The notes beneath the pieces were generated by a model, which saw nothing but the letters and a program-made list of their open reading frames with translations, did no database searches and was not told where the DNA came from. A DNA stretch of 64,000 nucleotides from contig JAGOAA010000005.1 in assembly GCA_017984215.1 (NCBI GenBank), positions 1 to 64,000 on the forward strand, given 5' to 3'. The DNA is from Cytophagaceae bacterium (GTDB lineage Bacteria; Bacteroidota; Bacteroidia; Cytophagales; Spirosomataceae). This document shows, in pieces, positions 34,169-41,920 of the stretch (its first letter is position 1; each line of letters begins with the position of its first letter). A program made the translations under genes and the position numbers.

Positions 34169-35692
34169 TTAGCGATTCATTGATACCAAAAACTCTTCGT
34201 TGTTACGCGTACCTTTCATTTGCTGTTGCAAGAATTCCATGGCCTCTACCGAGTTCATGTCCGACATGTGCTTGCGCAAAATCCAAACGCGTTGCAATAC
34301 CGCTGGATCCATCAAGAGATCCTCACGACGCGTACCTGAAGCGGTTACATCAATCGAAGGATAAATACGGCGATTGGCCAGTTTACGATCCAATTGTAAT
34401 TCCATGTTACCAGTACCTTTGAATTCTTCAAAGATTACCTCATCCATTTTCGAACCGGTTTCGATCAAGGCAGTTGCGATAATGGTTAATGAACCACCAT
34501 TCTCCACATTACGTGCCGCACCGAAGAAACGTTTTGGTTTGTGTAAGGCATTCGCATCCACACCCCCAGATAAAATCTTACCTGAAGAAGGAACAACGGT
34601 ATTGTAAGCACGCGCTAAACGCGTGATTGAGTCTAATAAAATCACGACATCGTGACCACATTCCACCATACGTTTTGCTTTTTCCAAAACCAGGTTAGCC
34701 ACTTTCACGTGACGTTCTGCTTGCTCATCAAAGGTCGATGAAATCACCTCTGCACGTACGGAACGTTGCATATCCGTTACCTCCTCCGGACGTTCATCGA
34801 TCAATAAAATAATCAAATAAACCTCAGGGTGGTTGCGTGAAATCGCATTCGCAATGTCTTTTAATAAGACCGTTTTACCCGTTTTCGGTTGGGCAACGAT
34901 CATACCCCTTTGACCTTTACCAATCGGAGCGAACAAGTCTAAAATACGCGTCGAATAATTATCCGCCGTCGAAGACAAGTTTAATTTCTCCTCTGGGAAC
35001 AAAGGTGTTAAATATTCAAAATTGATCCGATCACGAATCTCATCCGTTGTTTTTCCATTCACAGATTCCACTTTCAACAAAGCGAAATACTTCTCCCCTT
35101 CTTTCGGTGGACGAATCTTTCCTAAAATCGTATCCCCTGTTTTCAAACCAAACATTTTGATTTGAGAAGGTGACACATAAATATCATCCGGTGATGCCAA
35201 ATAGTTGTAATCCGATGAACGCATGAAACCGTAACCGCCTTCTTGCATGATTTCCAAAACCCCTTCATTATCAATTAAACCATCCAATTCTTTGATGACT
35301 TGATTGTAATTATTACGGTGCTGACGATGTTGATGTTGAGGCTGTTGCGCCGGCGCATCTTCCTTCGGCAGGGTATTTAAATCAACGGGAGCATCTGTAG
35401 GTGAAACTTTATCAGCCGCCAGTGGAGCATCGCTTGTCACAAAAGAAGTATCAACTTCTTCCGGCTCGATGATACCTTCTACTTCAATGGGAGCCTCCTC
35501 CGCTTGATTTGACTTTCCTTTACGAGGACGCACATTGCGTGCAGGCTTCGCAGAAGGTGTTTCTTCAGACACTTCGGGAGTTGATTCGACAACAGGAGCC
35601 TCTCCCATCGGTAATAATGGGGCTTGTTCTTCTGATGTTTTTTGAATTCGTTGACGCTTAGGACGGTTAGATGAATCGGATTTATTATCCAT
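34169..35692 (-). CDS. rho: transcription termination factor Rho
   Basis: A 507-residue Rho, about 90 residues longer than the E. coli protein. The first ~130 residues are acidic and Pro/Glu/Gln-rich with basic islets ([19 protein letters not shown]), a feature of Bacteroidota Rho. The RNA-binding CSD follows with [20 protein letters not shown], typical of the RNP motif region. The motor domain carries Walker A in QPKTGKTV at about 268-276, [13 protein letters not shown], Walker [16 protein letters not shown] and the secondary-channel stretch [15 protein letters not shown]. Active as a hexameric RNA helicase. A 288-base gap separates it from bioF and may serve as leader. Secure. Confidence 0.97.
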   Translation of the reverse strand: MDNKSDSSNRPKRQRIQKTSEEQAPLLPMGEAPVVESTPEVSEETPSAKPARNVRPRKGKSNQAEEAPIEVEGIIEPEEVDTSFVTSDAPLAADKVSPTDAPVDLNTLPKEDAPAQQPQHQHRQHRNNYNQVIKELDGLIDNEGVLEIMQEGGYGFMRSSDYNYLASPDDIYVSPSQIKMFGLKTGDTILGKIRPPKEGEKYFALLKVESVNGKTTDEIRDRINFEYLTPLFPEEKLNLSSTADNYSTRILDLFAPIGKGQRGMIVAQPKTGKTVLLKDIANAISRNHPEVYLIILLIDERPEEVTDMQRSVRAEVISSTFDEQAERHVKVANLVLEKAKRMVECGHDVVILLDSITRLARAYNTVVPSSGKILSGGVDANALHKPKRFFGAARNVENGGSLTIIATALIETGSKMDEVIFEEFKGTGNMELQLDRKLANRRIYPSIDVTASGTRREDLLMDPAVLQRVWILRKHMSDMNSVEAMEFLQQQMKGTRNNEEFLVSMNR

Positions 35693-35980
35693 AAAAGGGA
35701 AATAAGTTGATATTTTTTTGATAAAACAAAGCCCAAAATTTAATAAAAATTGCTCTTTAAAACATGAAGCACAATCCTTTGGATGAGCAGCACAACAGAG
35801 AAAACTTGGGTGATTTGTTAACAGAAACGTTTACGACATTGAAACGTTGTGCAATACTACATTAGAGTTATCGAATTGTCAAGCATTATTTCCTGTTTTT
35901 ACTGTAATTAATCGATAAACGCATTTTTTCAAAACATTCCTGTCGGAATTGCCCCTTGTTTCGTAGTTTTACACACAATT
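35693..35980. other. rho-bioF divergent intergenic region
   Basis: The 288-base gap between rho (minus) and bioF (plus) has no convincing gene. It holds AAACGTTT (35825-35832) and AAACGTT (35842-35848), 17 bases apart start to start, which might be a paired operator or chance. No exact TTG-N19-23-TAnnTTTG was found on either strand. TAGTTTTA at 35964-35971, 10 bases before the bioF ATG, is the nearest -7-like string. If rho is transcribed from the distal part, its leader would be long, which would suit autoregulation. Confidence 0.4.
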
Positions 35981-37135
35981 ATGTCAAACACGAACCCAGC
36001 TAATAACCGCCTGATCAATGCCTTAAGCGAACGAAAATCCGCCGGGCTCTTGCGTGCTTTGGCCACCGTGGATCAGTTGGCCGATTTCTGTTCCAATGAC
36101 TATTTAGGTCTTGCTAAAAACCGGGAATTAGCAAAACAAATATCCGAGGACATTCAGATTTGGCTAAGCGCACAGGACCAAAATTCCCCTATTAATGGCT
36201 CGACGGGTTCCCGATTAATTTCAGGGAATCATTCCTATATGGAGGATTTTGAAAGCAAATGTGCGGCCTTGCATCAAGCACCGGCAGCCTTGCTTTTTAG
36301 CTCAGGATTTGAGGCAAATTTGGGGCTAATCGCTTCCTTGACACAAAAAGAACATGTTATTTTCTGCGATAAATTATTGCATGCGAGTTTAATTGATGGC
36401 CTCCGCTTATCGCCCGCGGAACGACGGATATTCAAGCACAATGACCTGACAGATTTGGTCCACTTATTGGAGCAATATCCCCTAGAAACCATTAAATGGG
36501 TGGTGGTTGAATCCATCTATTCCATGGATGGCGATGTAGCTCCGTTGCAAGAATTAGTTGAGTTAAAAGCTACATACAACTTTGAATTAATCGTAGACGA
36601 GGCCCATGCGGGAGGCGTTTATGGCCCTAAAGGCGCAGGATTATGCGTGGAATTAGGAATCCAAGATTCCATTTTTGCCCGTGTAATCACATTCGGAAAG
36701 GCCTGGGGAAACGCAGGTGCGGTGGTACTCGGTTCTGAAGAGCTTCGAACTTACCTCATTAATTTTGCGAGACCCTTCATTTATTCAACGGCCCCTACCC
36801 CACATCATGTCTTGAGCTTACACACGGCAATGAGCTTTGTGGCCAAAGCCGATTCGGAACGCATTTCGTTGCAAGCCAATATTCATCACTTTAGAAGCCT
36901 ACAAACAGCTGCTGAATGGGGAGACAGCCAAACTGCGATTCAAACTTTTTTTGTCACAGGAAACCAGGAAGTACGCGCCAAAGCTGCTAAGGCGCAAGCT
37001 GCAGGATTTGCCGTGAAACCGATCGTTTTCCCGACTGTACCCAAAGGAAAAGAACGCATTCGAATTACCCTGACAGCATCCACTTCACAAGAAGCAATGC
37101 AGCGACTCATACATACCCTTGAATCTAATGCCTAA
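35981..37135 (+). CDS. bioF: 8-amino-7-oxononanoate synthase
   Basis: A 384-residue PLP enzyme of the alpha-oxoamine synthase family that condenses pimeloyl thioester with alanine in biotin synthesis. FCSNDYLGLAKN at 36-47, INGSTGSRLISGNHSYMEDFE broken at the family motif (71-91), VDEAHAGGVYG with D206 and H209, and the PLP lysine K240 in TFGKAWGNAGAV are typical. Close relatives (Kbl, HemA, Spt) differ in the opening, and the biotin context settles the call. It overlaps bioD by 8 bases. bioB and bioC/bioH are not in the window. Confidence 0.93.
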   Translation: MSNTNPANNRLINALSERKSAGLLRALATVDQLADFCSNDYLGLAKNRELAKQISEDIQIWLSAQDQNSPINGSTGSRLISGNHSYMEDFESKCAALHQAPAALLFSSGFEANLGLIASLTQKEHVIFCDKLLHASLIDGLRLSPAERRIFKHNDLTDLVHLLEQYPLETIKWVVVESIYSMDGDVAPLQELVELKATYNFELIVDEAHAGGVYGPKGAGLCVELGIQDSIFARVITFGKAWGNAGAVVLGSEELRTYLINFARPFIYSTAPTPHHVLSLHTAMSFVAKADSERISLQANIHHFRSLQTAAEWGDSQTAIQTFFVTGNQEVRAKAAKAQAAGFAVKPIVFPTVPKGKERIRITLTASTSQEAMQRLIHTLESNA

Positions 37136-37733
37136 GCAATACATCATCGCCGGAATCGGCACCGAGATTGGGAAAACAGTTTGCTCGGCCATCGTCACCA
37201 AAGCCTTGCAAGCGGATTATTGGAAACCTGTACAAGCAGGTAATCTGACCGATGGTGATGCCTATTGGGTCCAAAAGTGGGTTCCGGGTACGCATGTGTT
37301 TGATTCAACATATATGCTAACAAACCCACTTTCGCCGCATACAGCTGCGGAAATGGATGGCATACGGATAGTTTTAGATGCATTTCATTTACCCGATACC
37401 CAACAAAATTTGATAGTTGAATTAGCGGGAGGAATCATGGTTCCCTTGAACGAGCACCAAACCAACCTAGATCTCATACAACATTTGGGATTGCCTGTGA
37501 TTTTGGTCAGTAAAAACTATTTAGGTAGCATCAATCATACCTTGATGACCTACGAAATATTGAAATCCCGAAACATTCCCATGGCAGGAATTATTTTCAA
37601 TGGCCCAACAAATTCATCCGGTGAAACGTTTATATTGAAACATACGGGACTTCCGGTTTTATTACGTGTCAACGAAGAAAAAGAAATAAACCCTAGCATC
37701 ATTGCGCATTATGCCGAATCATTCCAACGTTAA
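37128..37733 (+). CDS. bioD: dethiobiotin synthase
   Basis: A 201-residue P-loop enzyme that forms the ureido ring of dethiobiotin from diaminopelargonate, CO2 and ATP. The ATG at 37128 is chosen because it sits 8 bases before the bioF stop and leads straight into YIIAGIGTEIGKTVCSA, with P-loop GIGTEIGKT. KPVQAGNLTDGD and the ELAGGIMVPLNEH motif (usually EGAGG) are present, and LVSKNYLGSINHTLMTYE is the family helix. The 3' end overlaps the bioA start by 23 bases in another frame. Somewhat short (220-230 is common) but complete. Confidence 0.92.
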   Translation: MPKQYIIAGIGTEIGKTVCSAIVTKALQADYWKPVQAGNLTDGDAYWVQKWVPGTHVFDSTYMLTNPLSPHTAAEMDGIRIVLDAFHLPDTQQNLIVELAGGIMVPLNEHQTNLDLIQHLGLPVILVSKNYLGSINHTLMTYEILKSRNIPMAGIIFNGPTNSSGETFILKHTGLPVLLRVNEEKEINPSIIAHYAESFQR

Positions 37734-39006
37734 TTTATCCCAACGTGATGCTGCTGTCGTTTGGCATCCCTTCACGCAACATCAAATCGAACCTATTTCG
37801 ATTCCGATCACGCACGGGAAAGGCGTCTATTTATATGATGCTGATGGCAAACAATACATCGATGCCATATCTTCGTGGTGGGTAAATATTCATGGGCATG
37901 GACATCCTTATTTGGCACAAAAAATATATGAGCAGGCCCTAAAAATAGAGCAGGTTATTTTTGCAGGCTTCACGCACGAACCGGCGATTCAATTATCCGA
38001 GCGTTTACTTGGACACTTACCTGCCAATTTTCAGAAAGTATTCTTCTCCGACAATGGCAGTACCGCCGTGGAAGTAGGCATCAAAATGGCCTTACAGTTT
38101 TTTCACAATCAAGGCCAAACGCAAAAGCGCAAAATCATTGCCTTTGAAGATGCATACCATGGGGACACCTTTGGGGCGATGAGTCTCGGTGCCCCAAGTG
38201 CCTTCAATGCGCCCTTTCAGGATATGTTATTCGAGGTGGAGTTTCTTCCGAGCCCTTGTAATGCGGATGCTTGCATTGCCGCGATGCGCGAAAAAATGAA
38301 TCACGCGGATGAATATGCAGCATTCATTTTTGAGCCTTTGATTCAAGGGGCTGGCGGCATGAAAATGTATGCACAGGAAACCTTGGATTCCTTGATTGAA
38401 CTCGCGCATGAAAATCAACTCATGTGCATTGCCGATGAAATCATGACCGGTTTCGGAAGAACTGGAAAATGGTTCGCGATGGACTATTTGACTCATAAAC
38501 CTGATATCGCATGTTTCTCCAAAGGTTTGACCGGCGGAATGATGGCCATGGGAATTACTACATGCTCGAATGCACTATTTGACGCATTTTTATCCGATGA
38601 CCGCAAGAAAACCTTGTTTCATAGCCATTCATTCACCGCAAATCCAATGGCCTGTGCGGCAGCGCTTGCCAGCATGGATTTAATGGAAAAACAAGAAACC
38701 TGGGATAACATCACGCGGGTAGAGGCAAGTCATCAGGCATGGAAAAACAAAAATCAAGACCATGGTATCATCAAACAAATTCGAATCCAAGGAACCATCA
38801 TCGCATTTGAACTTGCCGTAGGGGAATCCAATGGATATATGCATTCCATTCGGGATCGTGCCTATCAGTATTTCATAAAAAAAGGGATCCTCATGAGACC
38901 CCTCGGTAATACCTTATATATCCTTGCCCCTTACTGCATAAGTAACGAAGAACTTGCGTTGATTTATTCGGAAATCGAAAATTTTGTGGCAGAATTAGTT
39001 GGCTAA
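37711..39006 (+). CDS. bioA: adenosylmethionine--8-amino-7-oxononanoate aminotransferase
   Basis: A 431-residue class III aminotransferase using SAM as amino donor to make diaminopelargonate. The ATG at 37711 lies within bioD. The opening VVWHPFTQHQIEPI is the BioA signature, followed by DAISSWWVNIHGHGHP (with the WWVN motif that recognises SAM), FSDNGSTAVEVGIKMA, EPLIQGAGGMKMY, CIADEIMTGFGRTG and the PLP lysine in ACFSKGLTGGMMAMG. Completes a bioF-bioD-bioA operon with overlapping ends. Its 3' end overlaps the convergent DUF4440 gene by 12 bases. Confidence 0.95.
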   Translation: MPNHSNVNLSQRDAAVVWHPFTQHQIEPISIPITHGKGVYLYDADGKQYIDAISSWWVNIHGHGHPYLAQKIYEQALKIEQVIFAGFTHEPAIQLSERLLGHLPANFQKVFFSDNGSTAVEVGIKMALQFFHNQGQTQKRKIIAFEDAYHGDTFGAMSLGAPSAFNAPFQDMLFEVEFLPSPCNADACIAAMREKMNHADEYAAFIFEPLIQGAGGMKMYAQETLDSLIELAHENQLMCIADEIMTGFGRTGKWFAMDYLTHKPDIACFSKGLTGGMMAMGITTCSNALFDAFLSDDRKKTLFHSHSFTANPMACAAALASMDLMEKQETWDNITRVEASHQAWKNKNQDHGIIKQIRIQGTIIAFELAVGESNGYMHSIRDRAYQYFIKKGILMRPLGNTLYILAPYCISNEELALIYSEIENFVAELVG

Positions 39007-39426
39007 TTTCGTCGACTGCCAAGAAACCATTTGCCAGCGTCCCGACTCGAATACAAAAACATCTGTAAAGCGTAGTTTAAGCGGCGTTGCCTTCCCCTCA
39101 GCATTGATATTCATAATGTTGACAATTCCCGTGTTAATCCCTGTTTTACCGTAAACGCGCGTCAACAACTCAACAACTTCAATGGATTGGTAATTTGATT
39201 TTCCAGAAAAGATCGAAGCGATATAAGAATCTTTATTGTCGGAAGCACCACTCGAGTGAAAATAGGTCAAATCATTGTGTAATACCGCCTCAAGACCTGC
39301 GCGATCTTTCGCAACCATCACATTAAAACGTGCCATTTCAGCACCTTTTAAGGATTCTACACTCGGTTTTTGTGCGAAAACTTGGAAATTTAATAATGCC
39401 AAAAAGACAATTAATGCATTTTTCAT
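38995..39426 (-). CDS. secreted DUF4440/NTF2-like protein
   Basis: A 143-residue protein started at the ATG at 39426, which begins a clear signal peptide (MKNALIVFLALLNFQVFAQ, cleavage about 19). The longer frame to 39453 would put charged residues ahead of it. The mature part is an NTF2-like cone: EMARFNVMVAKDRAGLEAVL, then HNDLTYFHSSGASDNKDSYI broken at the family turn, and FTDVFVFESGRWQMVSWQST at the end. DUF4440 proteins include hydrolase- and binding-type members with no fixed role. Convergent with bioA. Function unknown. Confidence 0.8.
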   Translation of the reverse strand: MKNALIVFLALLNFQVFAQKPSVESLKGAEMARFNVMVAKDRAGLEAVLHNDLTYFHSSGASDNKDSYIASIFSGKSNYQSIEVVELLTRVYGKTGINTGIVNIMNINAEGKATPLKLRFTDVFVFESGRWQMVSWQSTKLAN

Positions 39427-39530
39427 AGTTTCATTTTTTTCTAAAATACACACCGGCGCGCATTCTACTCATTGACCAACAAAAAATAATCCCGAAAATT
39501 TTATACATTTAGGCGATAAAAATTGTCAGT

Positions 39531-40109
39531 ATGACCTATTTCTGGACCTACCTTAGTTTAGGATTTCAACATATATTGAATTGGCAAGCCATGGACCATT
39601 TATTGTTCATCTTGGCGATTACCTGCATTTTCACTTGGGCTGATATCAAGCAAATTTTATGGTTGGTTACTGCATTTACCCTAGGCCATTCTGTGACACT
39701 CGCATTAGCGACCATCGGATGGATTTCCGTTAATCCCGAATGGATTGAATTTTTAATTCCCTGTACCATATTGCTATCAGCAATCCAAAATCTAAATTTC
39801 AAGGATAACAAAAAACGGTCACCTTCGAAAACGCCCTATTACATCGTCCTATTTTTCGGACTCATCCATGGATTGGGGTTTTCCAACTACCTACAAAGCC
39901 TATTAGGGAAAGAATCCTCTCTTTTCAGTCCTTTATTAGCATTCAATATTGGGCTTGAACTGGGCCAATTGATTATCGTATCGCTGATATTGATTGCAAC
40001 TACAGGCTTGATTAGTTTCACACGCATCAAGCCCATTCATTATGTGTACGTCATTTCGGGGATTATCATCGGTTTAGTATTACCCATGTTGGCTGATCGC
40101 ATGCCATAA
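39531..40109 (+). CDS. HupE/UreJ family membrane protein
   Basis: A 192-residue protein with about six hydrophobic segments. The family pattern is present: H14 and D22-H23 in GFQHILNWQAMDHLLF, H53 in FTLGHSVTLALA, and FFGLIHGLGFSN near the middle. HupE and UreJ are nickel/cobalt uptake permeases next to hydrogenase or urease genes; neither neighbour occurs here, so the metal role is only possible. It belongs to the short Bacteroidota HupE/UreJ type. It ends at a bidirectional terminator shared with nrdB. Confidence 0.85.
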   Translation: MTYFWTYLSLGFQHILNWQAMDHLLFILAITCIFTWADIKQILWLVTAFTLGHSVTLALATIGWISVNPEWIEFLIPCTILLSAIQNLNFKDNKKRSPSKTPYYIVLFFGLIHGLGFSNYLQSLLGKESSLFSPLLAFNIGLELGQLIIVSLILIATTGLISFTRIKPIHYVYVISGIIIGLVLPMLADRMP

Positions 40110-40138
40110 AAAAAGCCCGACATCGCTGCCGGGCTTTT
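40108..40138. terminator. bidirectional terminator between the HupE/UreJ gene and nrdB
   Basis: AAAAGCCCG (40111-40119) and CGGGCTTTT (40130-40138) with an inner C-G pair. A-run upstream and T-run downstream let it work for both convergent genes. Confidence 0.85.
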
Positions 40139-40155
40139 CATTAAAATTATATTGA

Positions 40156-41136
40156 CTAGAAATCTTCGTCCATCGAGAATGACATCGAATCCTTATCAGC
40201 CATAACGCCTGATTTTTGGTATTCAGCCACACGCTTCTCGAAAAAGTTGGTCTTACCTTGCAAAGAAATCATCTCCATGAAATCGAATGGATTCGTGGCA
40301 TTGTAGTTCTTTTGGCAACCTAATGAAACCAATAAACGGTCAGCAACAAATTCGATGTATTGACACATCAACTCGGAATTCATACCAATCAATGAAACAG
40401 GTAAAGCAACCGTTACAAATTCTTTCTCGATTTCAACTGCATTTAAGATAATCTCATAAATACGTTCTTGCGAAATTTTATTTTTAATGTGATCCGCATA
40501 CAATAGACAAGCAAAGTCACAGTGTAAACCTTCGTCACGTGAAATCAATTCATTCGAGAATGACAAGCCTGGCATCAAACCACGCTTCTTCAACCAGAAG
40601 ATAGAGCAGAATGATCCAGAGAAGAAGATACCCTCCACGGCAGCGAATGAAATCAAACGCTCAACGAAGCTATCACTCTCAATCCACTTCAAAGCCCAAT
40701 CAGCTTTCTTCTTCACACAATCAATTGTCTCAATCGCACGCAATAAACGATCTTTTTCCTTTGGTTCTTGAATGTAAGTATCAATCAAAAGGGAATACGT
40801 CTCCGAGTGTATGTTTTCCATCATGATTTGGAAACCATAGAAACATTTTGCCTCTGCGTATTGAACTTCTTTTAAAAAGTTATTCGCCAAGTTCTCATTT
40901 ACAATCCCATCAGAGGCTGCAAAAAAGGCTAAAACGTGCGAAATAAAATGACGCTCGCCATCATTTAATTTTTTCCAATCCGATAAATCTTGTTGCAAAT
41001 CAATCTCTTCAGCTGTCCAGAAAGACGCTTGTGATTGTTTGTAAAATCTCCAGATATCATCGTGTTTGATCGGGAATAAAACGAAACGATTTGGGTCCTC
41101 AACTAAAAGAGGTTCAGATAAAAGTTCTTTTGACAT
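40156..41136 (-). CDS. nrdB: class I ribonucleotide reductase small subunit (R2), eukaryote-like
   Basis: A 326-residue R2 protein holding the diiron-tyrosyl radical cofactor for ribonucleotide reduction. Ligands are D76, E107, H110, E168, E202 and H205, and the radical tyrosine is Y114, in [13 protein letters not shown]. The sequence around it, together with [10 protein letters not shown] and the acidic C-terminal tail FSMDEDF that docks on the large subunit, looks like eukaryotic R2 more than E. coli NrdB. Such R2 proteins are common in Bacteroidota. The large subunit gene nrdA is not next to it. No clear NrdR box was seen in the 92 bases upstream. Confidence 0.95.
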   Translation of the reverse strand: MSKELLSEPLLVEDPNRFVLFPIKHDDIWRFYKQSQASFWTAEEIDLQQDLSDWKKLNDGERHFISHVLAFFAASDGIVNENLANNFLKEVQYAEAKCFYGFQIMMENIHSETYSLLIDTYIQEPKEKDRLLRAIETIDCVKKKADWALKWIESDSFVERLISFAAVEGIFFSGSFCSIFWLKKRGLMPGLSFSNELISRDEGLHCDFACLLYADHIKNKISQERIYEIILNAVEIEKEFVTVALPVSLIGMNSELMCQYIEFVADRLLVSLGCQKNYNATNPFDFMEMISLQGKTNFFEKRVAEYQKSGVMADKDSMSFSMDEDF

Positions 41137-41228
41137 TGTGAATAAAAAATGAATTCGAAATTAAGAATTTCTCGTTGATATTCTTCGAATACTAAGACAA
41201 TATTTTAGGCTAAATTGTTTTAAAAAAA

Positions 41229-41801
41229 TTAAAAGAAAAATCCACCTACTTGGACAACCAAGGCAGAGCCATAAGGAGAGTCTTTTGATGCAGAATAATT
41301 TAAATCGTACATCACATTTAAATTGATTCCGATCTTCGATCCAATCCCGATTCCCACCAATACCGGATTCGAATATGCAAAGCCAGGATTTGTTATATCA
41401 CTGAAATTCTCCACCTGAGCGGTCAAATAACTTTGACCTAATAACGCTGATAGCGCTGGCACATATTGACGAACAAAAATTCGCTCGCCAATTAAATTTG
41501 ATTTATTTCCAAATCGATCAGCATAATACTGATAAGTCATCCCAAGGCCCACAATCGTGGTATTTGTGGCCATATACCCCACCATCGGTGAAACACCGAT
41601 ACTGGTAGGGTTACCAAAACTTAATCCTGAAATTCCGCCACCCAAATGCAAACGCTCGCGAAAACTCAAATCGCGTACATCTGGTTCTACGTCTAGATCG
41701 CCCCGAGCGCCTTCTTCGGCAATGACAACCGGGTCTTGAGCAAGGCAATTAAAACTCAATACACTGAAGAAAATAGCAAAAAATAAGTAAGTCGATTTCA
41801 T
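41229..41801 (-). CDS. exported hypothetical protein, small outer-membrane beta-barrel candidate
   Basis: A 190-residue protein of no recognised family. It has a signal peptide (MKSTYLFFAIFFSVLSFNCLAQ, about 22 residues), an acidic linker (DPVVIAEEGARGDLDVEPDV), then alternating hydrophobic and glycine-rich strands (LGGGISGLSFGN, SPMVGYMATNTTIVGLGMTY, GIGIGSKIGINLNVMYDLNY) ending in VQVGGFFF, with a terminal Phe as in outer-membrane barrels. This suggests an eight-stranded barrel of the outer membrane. It lies upstream of nrdB on the same strand, 92 bases away, and downstream of repeat A5. Role unknown. Confidence 0.6.
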   Translation of the reverse strand: MKSTYLFFAIFFSVLSFNCLAQDPVVIAEEGARGDLDVEPDVRDLSFRERLHLGGGISGLSFGNPTSIGVSPMVGYMATNTTIVGLGMTYQYYADRFGNKSNLIGERIFVRQYVPALSALLGQSYLTAQVENFSDITNPGFAYSNPVLVGIGIGSKIGINLNVMYDLNYSASKDSPYGSALVVQVGGFFF

Positions 41802-41846
41802 TTTATCAAGTAGTAGAAACAGCTAAAAAAAACTTTCCCCGAACTT

Positions 41847-41879
41847 AGCTTTGGCAAACCTTTAAGGATTGCCAAAGCT
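41847..41879. repeat. family A hairpin repeat, copy A5
   Basis: AGCTTTGGCAA (41847-41857) and TTGCCAAAGCT (41869-41879) around ACCTTTAAGGA. The arms equal A1 exactly and the loop keeps CCT and AGG. It lies immediately ahead of the uvrA promoter and 45 bases from the divergent start at 41801. Confidence 0.8.
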
Positions 41880-41885
41880 TAAGGG

Positions 41886-41916
41886 TTGGGTTTATCAAAA
41901 TTAAAGGATAATTTTG
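41886..41916 (+). promoter_or_regulatory. uvrA promoter, TTG-N20-TAATTTTG
   Basis: TTG (41886-41888), 20 bases, TAATTTTG (41909-41916): an exact consensus match. Only four bases separate the -7 element from the uvrA ATG at 41921, so the transcript would begin at or next to the A of the start codon. Confidence 0.65.
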
Positions 41917-41920
41917 AGAT

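Noticed and set aside
41197-41218. ACAAT...ATTGT inverted repeat upstream of nrdB, considered as an NrdR box
   Set aside because: The inner bases do not match the NrdR consensus and only one such site is seen, whereas NrdR boxes come in pairs.
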